Shown here: positions 53,429 through 62,750 of the stretch, piece by piece | Layout of the letters: every line of letters starts with the position of its first letter | Position numbering within the stretch: position 1 is the stretch's first letter | Assembly (NCBI GenBank): GCA_965230605.1 | Contig: CBDDLD010000004.1 | Coordinates: 992,001 to 1,056,000 of the forward strand | Direction of reading: 5' to 3' | DNA from: CBDDLD01 sp965230605 | Lineage (GTDB): Bacteria; Bacteroidota; Bacteroidia; Flavobacteriales; Flavobacteriaceae | Length of the DNA: 64,000 nt | The notes under the pieces: generated by a model | Told to the model about the DNA's origin: nothing | Databases searched by the model: none | What the model saw: the letters and a program-made list of their open reading frames with translations, nothing else | Position numbers and translations under genes: made by a program

Positions 53429-54757
53429 ATGAAACAGTATGTATTAATATATGCTTACACTAATTTTTTAAAAGATGAAGTTGAATTCTGGAATAAACTT
53501 TCCACATATTTTAAGGCTCAGAACTATAACTTAATCATTATTGCTCCGCACCCTCCCAAGTTTAAACATGATTTTCTGTATTCCAGATTTACAGAAAAAT
53601 TAGATAAGGTTGAAACATCAGCTAATGTATCTAATGATAATAAAGACAAAGACTATTACATTTCTTATATAGAAAGAGAAGAGATTTGGTATGGTAAATC
53701 TGATACTGATAGATTATCTGCTGCTAGATCTCAGAGATTAAAATATAGTATGATTTTAGATGAAGCTAATCCGGCATTAGTTGTAATTGCTAATGGACAG
53801 CATGCAGGAGAGTTGATTCTTAAAGATGAAATTATAAGTAGAAACATTCCGTTTCTATTTTTTGAAAGAGGGTGTTTACCCAAAACGTGGCATATAGATA
53901 AGCTAGGGGTAACAGCAGGTACGGAAGTTGCAGCAAAGAATATTACTGAAATAGAAGATTTAGGAACTTCAAAATATGATAAGTATCAAAACTATTACTT
54001 AGAACAAAAATATACTTGGTGGCACCAACCTAATAGTGATGATGAATTAAACCTAAGGAAAAAATACAATATTAGAGATGAGCAGAAGATTGTATTTTTT
54101 GCCAATCAATTAGATAATGATACTTCAAATTTTTTGTATTCTCCCTTTTTTGATGATAATATAAGCGCGTTTACGTGGTTAATCAACCAATTGAAAGCTA
54201 AGGAATGTTATGTGATAGTCAAAAGTCATCCATGGTATTCTGGGCCTAGAGATGTTTTTACAAAAGCACTTAAAGAAAACAATATTGACGGTGTTTGGTT
54301 AGAGGATGTTTCTTTATTCGATTGCTTAAAACAGGCTGATTTAGTCTGCGCTGTAAATTCAACTATTGTATATGAAGCTTTGATGTATAAAAAACCAACA
54401 CTACAACTTGGTCTTTCAATTTTGAGTAATAAAGAGATTTTATATGAGTTGAAAAATAAAGATGATAAGAAGACGATAGAAGATTGGTTTAATAATGAAG
54501 ATTTTCAAACTAGACATCAGAGATATAGTACATTTATGAATTATATGATAGAAAAAGAACTTTGCTTTTTCTCTAAAAAATGTTTGAGTATGAATTTTAA
54601 TGGTGCTGAATTTTTCTATAATAAAGTCATAGGAGAATTAGATGAAGAAAGGTATGGGAAAGAGAATCTTAGTTTTATTGAAACAGTCAAAATAAAATCT
54701 AAATACGAATCGTTGAAGGGACAACTTAAGCGTGCTATAAAAAAAGCTATTAGCTAA
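53429..54757 (+). CDS. Capsule-biosynthesis-like protein of uncertain function
   Basis: The 442-residue protein has no signal or membrane segment. The C-terminal half (VIVKSHPWYSGPRDV, ADLVCAVNSTIVYEALMYKKP) resembles the GT-B-like domain of KpsS/LipB-type capsule proteins or related nucleotide-sugar enzymes. The N-terminal half begins VLIYAYTNFLKDEVEFWNKL and contains FFERGCLPKTWHID. It may add a reducing-end or linker sugar, but this is not established. Very A+T-rich: 14 G+C in the 60 bases from 54421. Confidence 0.65.
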   Translation: MKQYVLIYAYTNFLKDEVEFWNKLSTYFKAQNYNLIIIAPHPPKFKHDFLYSRFTEKLDKVETSANVSNDNKDKDYYISYIEREEIWYGKSDTDRLSAARSQRLKYSMILDEANPALVVIANGQHAGELILKDEIISRNIPFLFFERGCLPKTWHIDKLGVTAGTEVAAKNITEIEDLGTSKYDKYQNYYLEQKYTWWHQPNSDDELNLRKKYNIRDEQKIVFFANQLDNDTSNFLYSPFFDDNISAFTWLINQLKAKECYVIVKSHPWYSGPRDVFTKALKENNIDGVWLEDVSLFDCLKQADLVCAVNSTIVYEALMYKKPTLQLGLSILSNKEILYELKNKDDKKTIEDWFNNEDFQTRHQRYSTFMNYMIEKELCFFSKKCLSMNFNGAEFFYNKVIGELDEERYGKENLSFIETVKIKSKYESLKGQLKRAIKKAIS

Positions 54758-54759
54758 AT

Positions 54760-55908
54760 ATGAATGCACTAAAGAACATACTTTTTATAACACACGAAAC
54801 CTCACGAACCGGAGCCCCATTTGTATTGCTCTACTTCCTGCGTTGGCTGAAATCCCAAGAAAAAGGACACCGAATCACCTTATTGTCACTAAGACGAGGC
54901 ACACTACATGAAGACTTTAAATCAGTAGTAGATGATATCTATGAATTATCTGATGTTGATGAACGTCTTCCATTTACTACAAGAGCATTAAATAAAGCAT
55001 TTAATAGATCGCGTGTGTCTAAAAAAGATGAACTTATAGATACGATTGCTGAAGCGACTTTTGATATCATATACTCCAATACGATTTTGTCTATGCCCTA
55101 TGGAAATAGAATAAAAGCGAAACAAAATGATGCCAAGCACATTGTACATGTGCATGAGTTGAATGCTATTATCAATATACTATCCCCTAATTTTGGCACT
55201 GAGATTAAAACTATTGATCATTTTATTGCGGCATCAAACCTTGTTCTAAAAAACCTCGTATCAAATTGGAATATACCTACCTCTCAAATTACAAGAGTGT
55301 ATGAATGTTCTCAAACTGAAATAAAAGAACATGATAAGGCTTCTGATAGTATGTTTCATGTTGGTGGTTCCGGAACAGTACATTGGCGCAAGGGAAGTGA
55401 TTTGTTTGTGCAAGTAGCGAATACAATAAAAACCAAGCACCCTAATGCATCTATAAAATATACTTGGGTAGGTCATCATTCAGATAAGGAACGAATTATC
55501 ATCGAAGAAGATATCCGTAAAATGGGCCTTCAGGACCAAATCACTTTTACCGGTCAGGTCGATAATCCGCAAGCCCACTATAACAAGTTTGATGTATTCT
55601 TAATGACCTCGAGAGAAGATCCATTCCCTTTAGTATGTATAGAAGTTGGAATGCTAGGCAAACCCATTGTATGCTTTGAAGGCGCCACTGGTAGTGAGGA
55701 AATTATAGGCAAAGGTGGTGGAGTCTTAGTGCCCTATCTAAATGTAGAGGCTATGGCCGAGCAGGTAATGCAATATTACAATGATAGAGCATTGTGTACA
55801 GCACATGGCGCCACAAATAAAGACGAGTTTTCAAAATTTACCCCAGAACTAATTTGCCCCCAGTACTATGATGTTATTGAGACAGTTAATGGTGATGGAA
55901 AACAGTAG
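54760..55908 (+). CDS. GT4-type glycosyltransferase
   Basis: The 382-residue GT-B enzyme has the N-terminal SRTGAPFVLLYFLRWL, a central hinge, and the GT4 nucleotide-binding region TWVGHHSD, FTGQVDN, and FLMTSREDPFPLVCIEVGMLGKPIV with the EDPFP-E pattern. It transfers a sugar with retention; donor and acceptor are unknown. The base composition is clearly less A+T-rich than the gene before it (28 G+C in the 60 bases from 54841). Confidence 0.9.
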   Translation: MNALKNILFITHETSRTGAPFVLLYFLRWLKSQEKGHRITLLSLRRGTLHEDFKSVVDDIYELSDVDERLPFTTRALNKAFNRSRVSKKDELIDTIAEATFDIIYSNTILSMPYGNRIKAKQNDAKHIVHVHELNAIINILSPNFGTEIKTIDHFIAASNLVLKNLVSNWNIPTSQITRVYECSQTEIKEHDKASDSMFHVGGSGTVHWRKGSDLFVQVANTIKTKHPNASIKYTWVGHHSDKERIIIEEDIRKMGLQDQITFTGQVDNPQAHYNKFDVFLMTSREDPFPLVCIEVGMLGKPIVCFEGATGSEEIIGKGGGVLVPYLNVEAMAEQVMQYYNDRALCTAHGATNKDEFSKFTPELICPQYYDVIETVNGDGKQ

Positions 55909-55914
55909 CAGCTA

Positions 55915-56835
55915 ATGCAACCAAAAGTAAGTGTTATAATCCCTAACTTCAATCACTCTGAATTTTTAGAGCAACGCATCAGCTCTGTTCTCAATCAAAG
56001 TTATCAGAATATTGAAGTCATTCTACTCGATGACGCTTCCACAGACCATAGTAAAACCATTTTAGAAGCTTATAAAGACCATTCCAAAGTTCAGCATATA
56101 GTTTATAATGAAAGTAATTCGGGGAGTCCATTCAAGCAATGGCAAAAAGGAATAGCACTAGCTACTGGCGATTATATATGGATTGCTGAAAGTGATGATT
56201 ATTGCGAGTTAAACTTTTTAGAAACATTAATCGCTAAAACAAGCACCTCAGAAGTTATATATTGTCAAAGCTATGATGTTGATGAACGAGGAGAAATTAT
56301 TGGAGATCGATCGGAATATACCAAACCTTTTGAGTCTAATCTATGGGAAGGCAGCTTTGACATTAATGGAATACGTCTTGTTGAGGAATATATGATCTAT
56401 AAGAATGTGATTCCCAATGCCAGTGCAGTCATATTTAAACGTGATTTAATAGATGAGGGCGTTTTTAGCAAAGCCCTTCTTAATATGAAAATGTGTGGGG
56501 ATTGGCTATTTTGGGTGATCCTGTCGGCAAAAACTCAAGTGAGCTTCATTAATAAACATTTAAACTATTTCAGAAAACATGGGAAAGTATCAAGGACCCA
56601 TGACTCTAAATCCAAAAAAATAAAGCGTTGTCTAGAAGAGAAAACAATACGTTTACATATAGCAGATCAATATAAAATAGTTAATAAAGGTGCTGACGAA
56701 TTACTATATCAAAGATGGTTTAAAGCACATCGATTGACTTCGATTTTTAATTCGAGTTTTTATGATGTATGTTTACCATATACAACGTCGTTCGGTCTTA
56801 TAAGAAGATTTTTTAAGTATAAATTAAAGCGATAA
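55915..56835 (+). CDS. GT2 glycosyltransferase
   Basis: The 306-residue GT-A enzyme has VIIPNFNHSEFLEQRISSV, LLDDASTD, KQWQKGIALATG and AESDDYCE (metal site). It is closely similar to the GT2 encoded at 60009-60935 in this region (WQKGI, YIWIAE, DDYCE shared). It lacks membrane helices. It sits between two GT4 genes; the sugar is unknown. Confidence 0.91.
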   Translation: MQPKVSVIIPNFNHSEFLEQRISSVLNQSYQNIEVILLDDASTDHSKTILEAYKDHSKVQHIVYNESNSGSPFKQWQKGIALATGDYIWIAESDDYCELNFLETLIAKTSTSEVIYCQSYDVDERGEIIGDRSEYTKPFESNLWEGSFDINGIRLVEEYMIYKNVIPNASAVIFKRDLIDEGVFSKALLNMKMCGDWLFWVILSAKTQVSFINKHLNYFRKHGKVSRTHDSKSKKIKRCLEEKTIRLHIADQYKIVNKGADELLYQRWFKAHRLTSIFNSSFYDVCLPYTTSFGLIRRFFKYKLKR

Positions 56836-56837
56836 GT

Positions 56838-57938
56838 TTGAATATAGCCATATTTACACCTAACCAAAACCCGTATTCTGAAACGTTTATTCAGGCACAT
56901 AAACGTTTCCTAAAGGATAATATATTTTACTATTATGGAGTGGGTGATCATATACAATTAGAAGGACACCCACCATTAGTAAGTACAGGTAAGCGTTTAC
57001 GCTTAAAAGGAGAACAACTGCTATTTAAAAAAGCGAAAAATCATATATGGACAACGGCTGTGTTTAAGTCATTGAAAAAGAATAAGATTGATGTGATCCT
57101 AGTTGAGTATGGAACACATGCTCATCGTTTAATGCCTTTGCTGAATAAAATAAAATTACCCTTCGCAGTACATTACCATGGCTATGATGCTAGTGTAGAT
57201 GATGTCATCGAAAAACATGATAATTATAAAGAAGTTTTCTCCAATGCATCTAAAGTTTTTGCAGTTTCTACAGTGATGCGAGAACGGTTATTGAAGATTG
57301 GTTGCCCGGATGAGAAACTTATTTATAATGTCTATGGTCCTCAACCTCATTTTGCTGAGGTGCAACCGACATATTCTAAACAGCAGTTTATTGCCATTGG
57401 GCGATTTACAGACAAGAAAGCACCTTACCTTACCTTGTATGCTTTTAAAGCTGTTTTACACACTCATCCCGATGCGCGATTAATTATGGCAGGTAATGGG
57501 GTGCTATTAAATACATGTAAGAATATTGCAAAACATATAGGTGTTGATGCTAATGTAGATTTTGTAGGCGTTATTACTCCGGAAAAATATGCACAATATT
57601 TATCAGAATCCTTAGCATTTGTTCAACACTCAATTACAGCCGATAATGGAGATATGGAAGGTACACCATTAGCTGTATTAGAAGCAAGTAGTGCCGGATT
57701 AGCAGTGATATCCACCTATCATGCTGGGATATCAGATGTTATTGTTCACGAAAAAACGGGGCTGTTGTCTCAAGAACAAGATGTTGCTACTATGACAAGT
57801 CATATGTTAAGGCTTTTGGAAGACAATGACTATGCGAGAGGTCTTGGTCAAGCAGGAAAAACACATATTGAGCAAAACTATAATATGAAGCGCCATATTG
57901 GGGTGTTACAAGAGCAATTAGAAGCGATTAACCAATGA
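56838..57938 (+). CDS. GT4-type glycosyltransferase
   Basis: The 366-residue GT-B enzyme begins NIAIFTPNQNPYSETFIQAH. The nucleotide site is AIGRFTDKKAPYLTLYAF, MAGNG, VDFVGVI and GDMEGTPLAVLEASSAGLAVIST. The start is TTG at 56838, because no ATG precedes the conserved N-terminus. The stop overlaps the following GT2 start by 4 nt. Confidence 0.91.
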   Translation: MNIAIFTPNQNPYSETFIQAHKRFLKDNIFYYYGVGDHIQLEGHPPLVSTGKRLRLKGEQLLFKKAKNHIWTTAVFKSLKKNKIDVILVEYGTHAHRLMPLLNKIKLPFAVHYHGYDASVDDVIEKHDNYKEVFSNASKVFAVSTVMRERLLKIGCPDEKLIYNVYGPQPHFAEVQPTYSKQQFIAIGRFTDKKAPYLTLYAFKAVLHTHPDARLIMAGNGVLLNTCKNIAKHIGVDANVDFVGVITPEKYAQYLSESLAFVQHSITADNGDMEGTPLAVLEASSAGLAVISTYHAGISDVIVHEKTGLLSQEQDVATMTSHMLRLLEDNDYARGLGQAGKTHIEQNYNMKRHIGVLQEQLEAINQ

Positions 57939-58939
57939 TAGATTCGAAACATTTAGTGTCAATCGTAATTCCGATATACAATAGAGCACACCTCATTGGT
58001 GAGACACTAGATAGTATTATGGCGCAAGACTATGTGAATTGGGAATGTATTATTGTCGATGATGGAAGTACGGATAATACATATCAAGTGCTAGAAACCT
58101 ACAAGCAGAAGGATTCAAGATTTCAAGTTTATCATAGACCAGAAGACAGACCTAAGGGAGCCAATGCGTGTCGTAACTATGGCTGGGAACTGGCAAAAGG
58201 CGAGTACCTAAAATTTTTCGATAGTGACGATATTATGTGTAAGGATTTCATTGAAAAACAAGTTGAATGTTTAGACAAAACACCAGATATAGATTTTTGT
58301 GCAGCTTATTGGGAACTCTGGTATGCAGATGGTTCAAGGATGAAAAATAAACCCTACACCGATATTGATTATAGAGAAAATCCGGTAAAGTCCTATTTGT
58401 TGGAAAGCCATATTTTCCCAACACCATCGCCATTATGGCGAAGTAAGTTTCTGGAAAATGTAGAACGCTTCAATGAAGATTTACATCGTGGTCAGGAAGC
58501 CGATTTTCATTTTAATATTATGTTCAGATCTCCTAAATATGAATTTGTAGAAGGATTTTTATTTTGGGTGCGTGTAGGGCACGAAAGTATTAAAACCAAC
58601 GCGAGTTCAGTACTTTCGCATACATCGGTATTTAAGTATTTTACAAATGTTATGAATAAGCTTTTAAGTTCAGATAATCCAGATAAGGAACGCTTACTTC
58701 AGTATACTTTTTTCAGAATGGGAACCGCATTCTATAATATGGTAGTAAAGTCTGATAAGCAAGATCGTTTAAAGCTGCTTAAAGAACATTATGGAGTTCT
58801 TAAAACATTATCTGAACATCCTTTTGTTAATATGAAGTCTAGGGTAGCACAAGGATATTTAGCATTACGTTATTTAGGAAAAGGCTATAAGTTTTTTTAT
58901 TACCCAGAGTTTGATCATCGTTTAAAAATTGAGTATTAG
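57935..58939 (+). CDS. GT2 glycosyltransferase
   Basis: This 334-residue GT-A enzyme has VSIVIPIYNRAHLIGETLDS, IIVDDGSTDN, and the metal site FFDSDDIM near residue 95, followed by a helical C-terminal region. It is of a different subgroup from the GT2s at 55915 and 60009. The start overlaps the previous stop by 4 nt. Confidence 0.91.
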   Translation: MIDSKHLVSIVIPIYNRAHLIGETLDSIMAQDYVNWECIIVDDGSTDNTYQVLETYKQKDSRFQVYHRPEDRPKGANACRNYGWELAKGEYLKFFDSDDIMCKDFIEKQVECLDKTPDIDFCAAYWELWYADGSRMKNKPYTDIDYRENPVKSYLLESHIFPTPSPLWRSKFLENVERFNEDLHRGQEADFHFNIMFRSPKYEFVEGFLFWVRVGHESIKTNASSVLSHTSVFKYFTNVMNKLLSSDNPDKERLLQYTFFRMGTAFYNMVVKSDKQDRLKLLKEHYGVLKTLSEHPFVNMKSRVAQGYLALRYLGKGYKFFYYPEFDHRLKIEY

Positions 58940-58940
58940 C

Positions 58941-59996
58941 ATGTCGAGATTATTATTTATTTGTCCAGATAACCCAAAACCTTCAGGAGGTATAAAACAG
59001 GTCTATAGACAGGTTGATGTACTCAATGCTAATGGCTTTGACGCCTATATCTTGCACGAAAAAAATGGGTTTAGGTGCCGATGGTTTGATAATAATACAC
59101 CTGTAGTGTATAATGAGCCCTTGTTTGAAGCCATTAAAAAGCTCAAACCCGTAACACCATCGCTGAAATCTAATGTAAAACAGCAAGTAAAATCTTTAAC
59201 ATCATCGTTTAAATCTAATAATGATACGACAATAACGGATGATGATATATTAGTGTTTCCCGAAGTATACGGACCACGAGTTGGAACACTCTATCCTGGT
59301 ATACCAAAAGTGATATATAATCAAGGTGCATATCAAACGTTTTTTGGGCATGACTTGGACCTTAATAATATGGATACGCCATATTTAAGCAAGGACCTTT
59401 TAGCAGTTATTGTTAATTCTGATGATGCAAGAAAATATATGAAACTGGCTTTTCCTAAGTTAGATGTGCATAGAGTACATTATGGCTTTAATAGTAAAGA
59501 TTTCTCAATTGCTACGAATAAGAAACGTCAAATTTGCTTTATGCCAAGGCGATTAAGATCGGATATCATTCAAGTGATCAATATTTTAAAATTTAGGGGA
59601 GCATTAGAAGGTTGGACAATTAAACCAATTGAAAATATGAGCGAAGCACAAGTTGCCGAGTGTATGAAAGAGAGTGCCATTTTTCTGAGTTTTAATATCA
59701 ATGAAGGTTTTGGGATGCCTCCAGCTGAGGCCATGGCTTGTGGATGTGTTGTTGTTGGCTATACAGGGCAAGGAGGGAATGAAATATTCAACCCTGAATT
59801 TTCGTATCCGGTGCCGGATCGTAACGTTCAGGAATATGTAAAGACACTAGAACAAGTTATAAAAGCGTATAATTTAGATGAGACACCCTTTAAAGCCATG
59901 GGTGAAAAAGCATCAAAATTTATATTAACCGAGTACAGTATGCAAGTTGAACAAAATGATATTGTACGCACATGGAAAGCCATAACTAGTAATTAA
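58941..59996 (+). CDS. GT-B glycosyltransferase (GT4-like)
   Basis: The 351-residue enzyme begins SRLLFICPDNPKPSGGIKQVYRQVDVL, a phosphosugar-binding-like loop. It has a nucleotide region with AIFLSFNINEGFGMPPAEAMACGCVVVGYTG, matching GT4 glycosyltransferases. I use the ATG at 58941, 1 nt after the preceding stop; an in-frame TTG 12 nt earlier is also possible. Confidence 0.88.
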   Translation: MSRLLFICPDNPKPSGGIKQVYRQVDVLNANGFDAYILHEKNGFRCRWFDNNTPVVYNEPLFEAIKKLKPVTPSLKSNVKQQVKSLTSSFKSNNDTTITDDDILVFPEVYGPRVGTLYPGIPKVIYNQGAYQTFFGHDLDLNNMDTPYLSKDLLAVIVNSDDARKYMKLAFPKLDVHRVHYGFNSKDFSIATNKKRQICFMPRRLRSDIIQVINILKFRGALEGWTIKPIENMSEAQVAECMKESAIFLSFNINEGFGMPPAEAMACGCVVVGYTGQGGNEIFNPEFSYPVPDRNVQEYVKTLEQVIKAYNLDETPFKAMGEKASKFILTEYSMQVEQNDIVRTWKAITSN

Positions 59997-60008
59997 AAGA
60001 AGAGCATC

Positions 60009-60935
60009 TTGGCCAAAGTCACTGTAATCATACCAAATTACAATCATGCTGATTATCTATTACAGCGACTAGATAGTATTAGGTTACAAACGTATACCGA
60101 TTGGGAAGCCATTATTATTGATGATGCTTCAACTGATCGCAGTGCTAATCTTATTACCGACTATCTAAATTCTAATGAATTTCATCTTAAAGAATTTATT
60201 AAGCAAAAAGAAAACTCAGGAAGTGGTTATAAATCCTGGCAAAAAGGAATCCGTTTAGCCAAATCAAAATATATATGGATTGCTGAAACCGATGATTATT
60301 GCGAGCCTGAATTTCTTCAAGAAGCTATTGAAGCTTTAGATGCTAACCCTGATGTGGGCTTGGCTTTCACTGCAAGTCATTATGTAGATGAGAAAGGCGC
60401 CCTACTTTATAATACAGACAGGCGCTTTTCAATGTTGGGAATAAATGATGGCGAAGTGCTACGTTATAAAAGTCAAATGCTTACTAATCATCTACCCTTA
60501 AATCCCCTGATCACTAATGGAAGTGCTGTGGTTTTTAGAAACCCGGAAAGCGTATTACCAGAAGCCCTTTTTCAGAACAAGCAGTTATCAGATCTTTTTT
60601 TATGGCAGTATTTGTTGATAGATAAGGACTTTGTTTGCATCAATAAGAAACTGAATTATTTCAGGCGCCATAGTGAGTCAACAACTACTAAGAACTTCAA
60701 TCATAATAGCCATACTGTGTATGAAGAGTACAGTAGATTTGCTAACTATTTTAAGATAGGTACAGCAAAGAATAAAACCATAGTAAGTCATTACGTTAAG
60801 CATTTTTTGATACCAAACAGAAAGTCTTTAGGGTTATTTCATTTAAAGCCTGTAAAAGATATTTCACTGTCTAAGCTTGTGAAATTTACTATTTTGGTGA
60901 AACAATATTTAAAGCATATAATTAAACGCCACTAA
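60009..60935 (+). CDS. GT2 glycosyltransferase (paralogue of the gene at 55915)
   Basis: The 308-residue enzyme has VTVIIPNYNHADYLLQRLDS, IIDDASTDRS, SWQKGIRLAKSKYIWIAE and TDDYCEPEFL. The WQKGI, YIWIAE and DDYCE segments are shared with the GT2 at 55915, so the two are recent or constrained paralogues. The start is TTG at 60009. Confidence 0.91.
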   Translation: MAKVTVIIPNYNHADYLLQRLDSIRLQTYTDWEAIIIDDASTDRSANLITDYLNSNEFHLKEFIKQKENSGSGYKSWQKGIRLAKSKYIWIAETDDYCEPEFLQEAIEALDANPDVGLAFTASHYVDEKGALLYNTDRRFSMLGINDGEVLRYKSQMLTNHLPLNPLITNGSAVVFRNPESVLPEALFQNKQLSDLFLWQYLLIDKDFVCINKKLNYFRRHSESTTTKNFNHNSHTVYEEYSRFANYFKIGTAKNKTIVSHYVKHFLIPNRKSLGLFHLKPVKDISLSKLVKFTILVKQYLKHIIKRH

Positions 60936-60936
60936 C

Positions 60937-61818
60937 TTGCCAACCGTTTCAGTCATCATACCCACCTATAACAGACCAAAATATTTGAAGCTGACACTTC
61001 AAAGTATTTTAGATCAAACCTATAAGGATATTGAAATTATTGTAGTGGATGATGGATCTCCAAATGACGCTGCCGAAATGGTATGTAAACCACTCGAAAA
61101 AGTATCGTATTATAAAATTGAAAATAGTGGAGGTCCGGCAAAGCCAAGGAACTTTGGTATATCAAAAGCGAGAGGGAAATATATCGCGTTTACGGACGAT
61201 GATGATATATGGATGCCAGATAAGTTAGAGCAACAAGTAGATATATTAGATAGTGATTCAGATTATGGATTGGTTCACGGGTATTGTGAAGTGATTAATG
61301 AAGATGGTGAACTTACGGGTGAAGTTGTTGGAAAACCAGGGAGTCCGGATGTAAAACACGGTGATGTTAAACTCGGTATGATTGGCAATTGGACGTTAAT
61401 GACAGCAACACCATTACTCCGAAAGATCATAGTGGATGAAGTAGGGGCGTTTAATGAGCAGATGCCGCCAGCTGGAGAAGATGTAGAATACTGGACACGA
61501 TGCTCGATGATTACCAAGTTTTATTATTTAGATAAAGCCCTTGTACGCTACCGCAAACATTCTGGAAATATATCATCTTTAGATAAGCACTATATCAATG
61601 TGCCAGTGTACCTGAAAACAGTCGTAAATAATTATTACGATCAGAATACAATCTCAAAAGAAGATAGAAAACAGATGATCATAAACTTAAGTTTATCACA
61701 AGCCAAATATGTGAAGAAAAATCTGTTAAAAACATTATACAACTTATGTATCATCAATCCATTTTGGATGCTTAACTTTCGAGTTGTAAAAGTGATGATA
61801 AAAAAACTCATTTCATGA
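60937..61818 (+). CDS. GT2 glycosyltransferase
   Basis: The 293-residue GT-A enzyme has VSVIIPTYNRPKYLKLTLQS, VVDDGSPNDA, and the metal site AFTDDDDIW near residue 88, with MPPAGEDVEYWTR further on. The start is TTG at 60937, 1 nt after the previous stop. It overlaps the epimerase gene by 4 nt. Confidence 0.91.
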   Translation: MPTVSVIIPTYNRPKYLKLTLQSILDQTYKDIEIIVVDDGSPNDAAEMVCKPLEKVSYYKIENSGGPAKPRNFGISKARGKYIAFTDDDDIWMPDKLEQQVDILDSDSDYGLVHGYCEVINEDGELTGEVVGKPGSPDVKHGDVKLGMIGNWTLMTATPLLRKIIVDEVGAFNEQMPPAGEDVEYWTRCSMITKFYYLDKALVRYRKHSGNISSLDKHYINVPVYLKTVVNNYYDQNTISKEDRKQMIINLSLSQAKYVKKNLLKTLYNLCIINPFWMLNFRVVKVMIKKLIS

Positions 61819-62750
61819 CAAAACAAACAATTTTAATTACAGGTGGAGCGGGTAATGTAGGTAGTGCCTTAGCAAAACGATTAGCTGAGGATACAAATAA
61901 TTCTGTAGTTATTGTTGATAACCTCTCAACAGGAAATCAACATAAAATACCTCAATTACCTAATGTCATATTCATTAAAGCAAATGTTAATAATTATAAC
62001 GACGTAGTGCCTATTTTTGGACGTTATAACTTTGACTATGTATTTCATTATGCAGCTGTAGTTGGTGTAGAACGCACGTTAAACAATCCAATGTCAGTTC
62101 TAGATGATATAGAAGGTATCAAAAACATTCTGAATCTATCTAAAAACACTGGAGTAAAACGCGTCTTTTATTCAAGTTCCTCTGAGGTATATGGTGAACC
62201 TTTTGAAATTCCGCAGAATGAGCAAACCACACCATTAAATTCTAGATTACCATACGCCATAGTGAAAAACGTAGGAGAAGCTTTTTTTAGGTCATACTAC
62301 CAGGAGTATGGTTTAGAGTATACTATATTCAGGTTTTTTAATACTTATGGACCTAATCAAAGTGATGATTTTGTGGTTCCAAAATTTTTAAGAGCGGCTT
62401 TAGCTAATGAGGATATAAATATCTATGGAGATGGTTTACAAACACGATCGTTTTGTTTCGTCGATGACAATGTAGAGACTTGTATTAAAGCAATGTATAG
62501 TCAGACTCATGCCAATGAAGTGCTCAATGTAGGTAGCGATAAAGAAATGACTATCTTAGAACTAGCAAAGCAAATTATAACCTTAACCAACTCAAAGTCT
62601 AATATTGTGCATCTACCTGCTTTAAAAGAAGGTGATATGGCTAGACGATGCCCCGATAATACTAAAATGAAAGAACTATTAGGGAGAAATCTAATGCCTT
62701 TAGAAGAAGGGTTAGGGCACTTAATTACATTTTATGAGAATAGGAGTTAA
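61815..62750 (+). CDS. NAD-dependent nucleotide-sugar epimerase/dehydratase
   Basis: This is a 311-residue extended-SDR protein with GGAGNVGSALAKRLA, FHYAAVVGVERTL and catalytic Tyr147-xxx-Lys151 in YAIVKNVGE. It also has RFFNTYGPNQSDDFVVPKFL and GLQTRSFCFVDD, as in dTDP-glucose dehydratase-like and UDP-glucose epimerase-like enzymes. It would supply another sugar donor. Substrate not assigned. Confidence 0.9.
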   Translation: MTKQTILITGGAGNVGSALAKRLAEDTNNSVVIVDNLSTGNQHKIPQLPNVIFIKANVNNYNDVVPIFGRYNFDYVFHYAAVVGVERTLNNPMSVLDDIEGIKNILNLSKNTGVKRVFYSSSSEVYGEPFEIPQNEQTTPLNSRLPYAIVKNVGEAFFRSYYQEYGLEYTIFRFFNTYGPNQSDDFVVPKFLRAALANEDINIYGDGLQTRSFCFVDDNVETCIKAMYSQTHANEVLNVGSDKEMTILELAKQIITLTNSKSNIVHLPALKEGDMARRCPDNTKMKELLGRNLMPLEEGLGHLITFYENRS

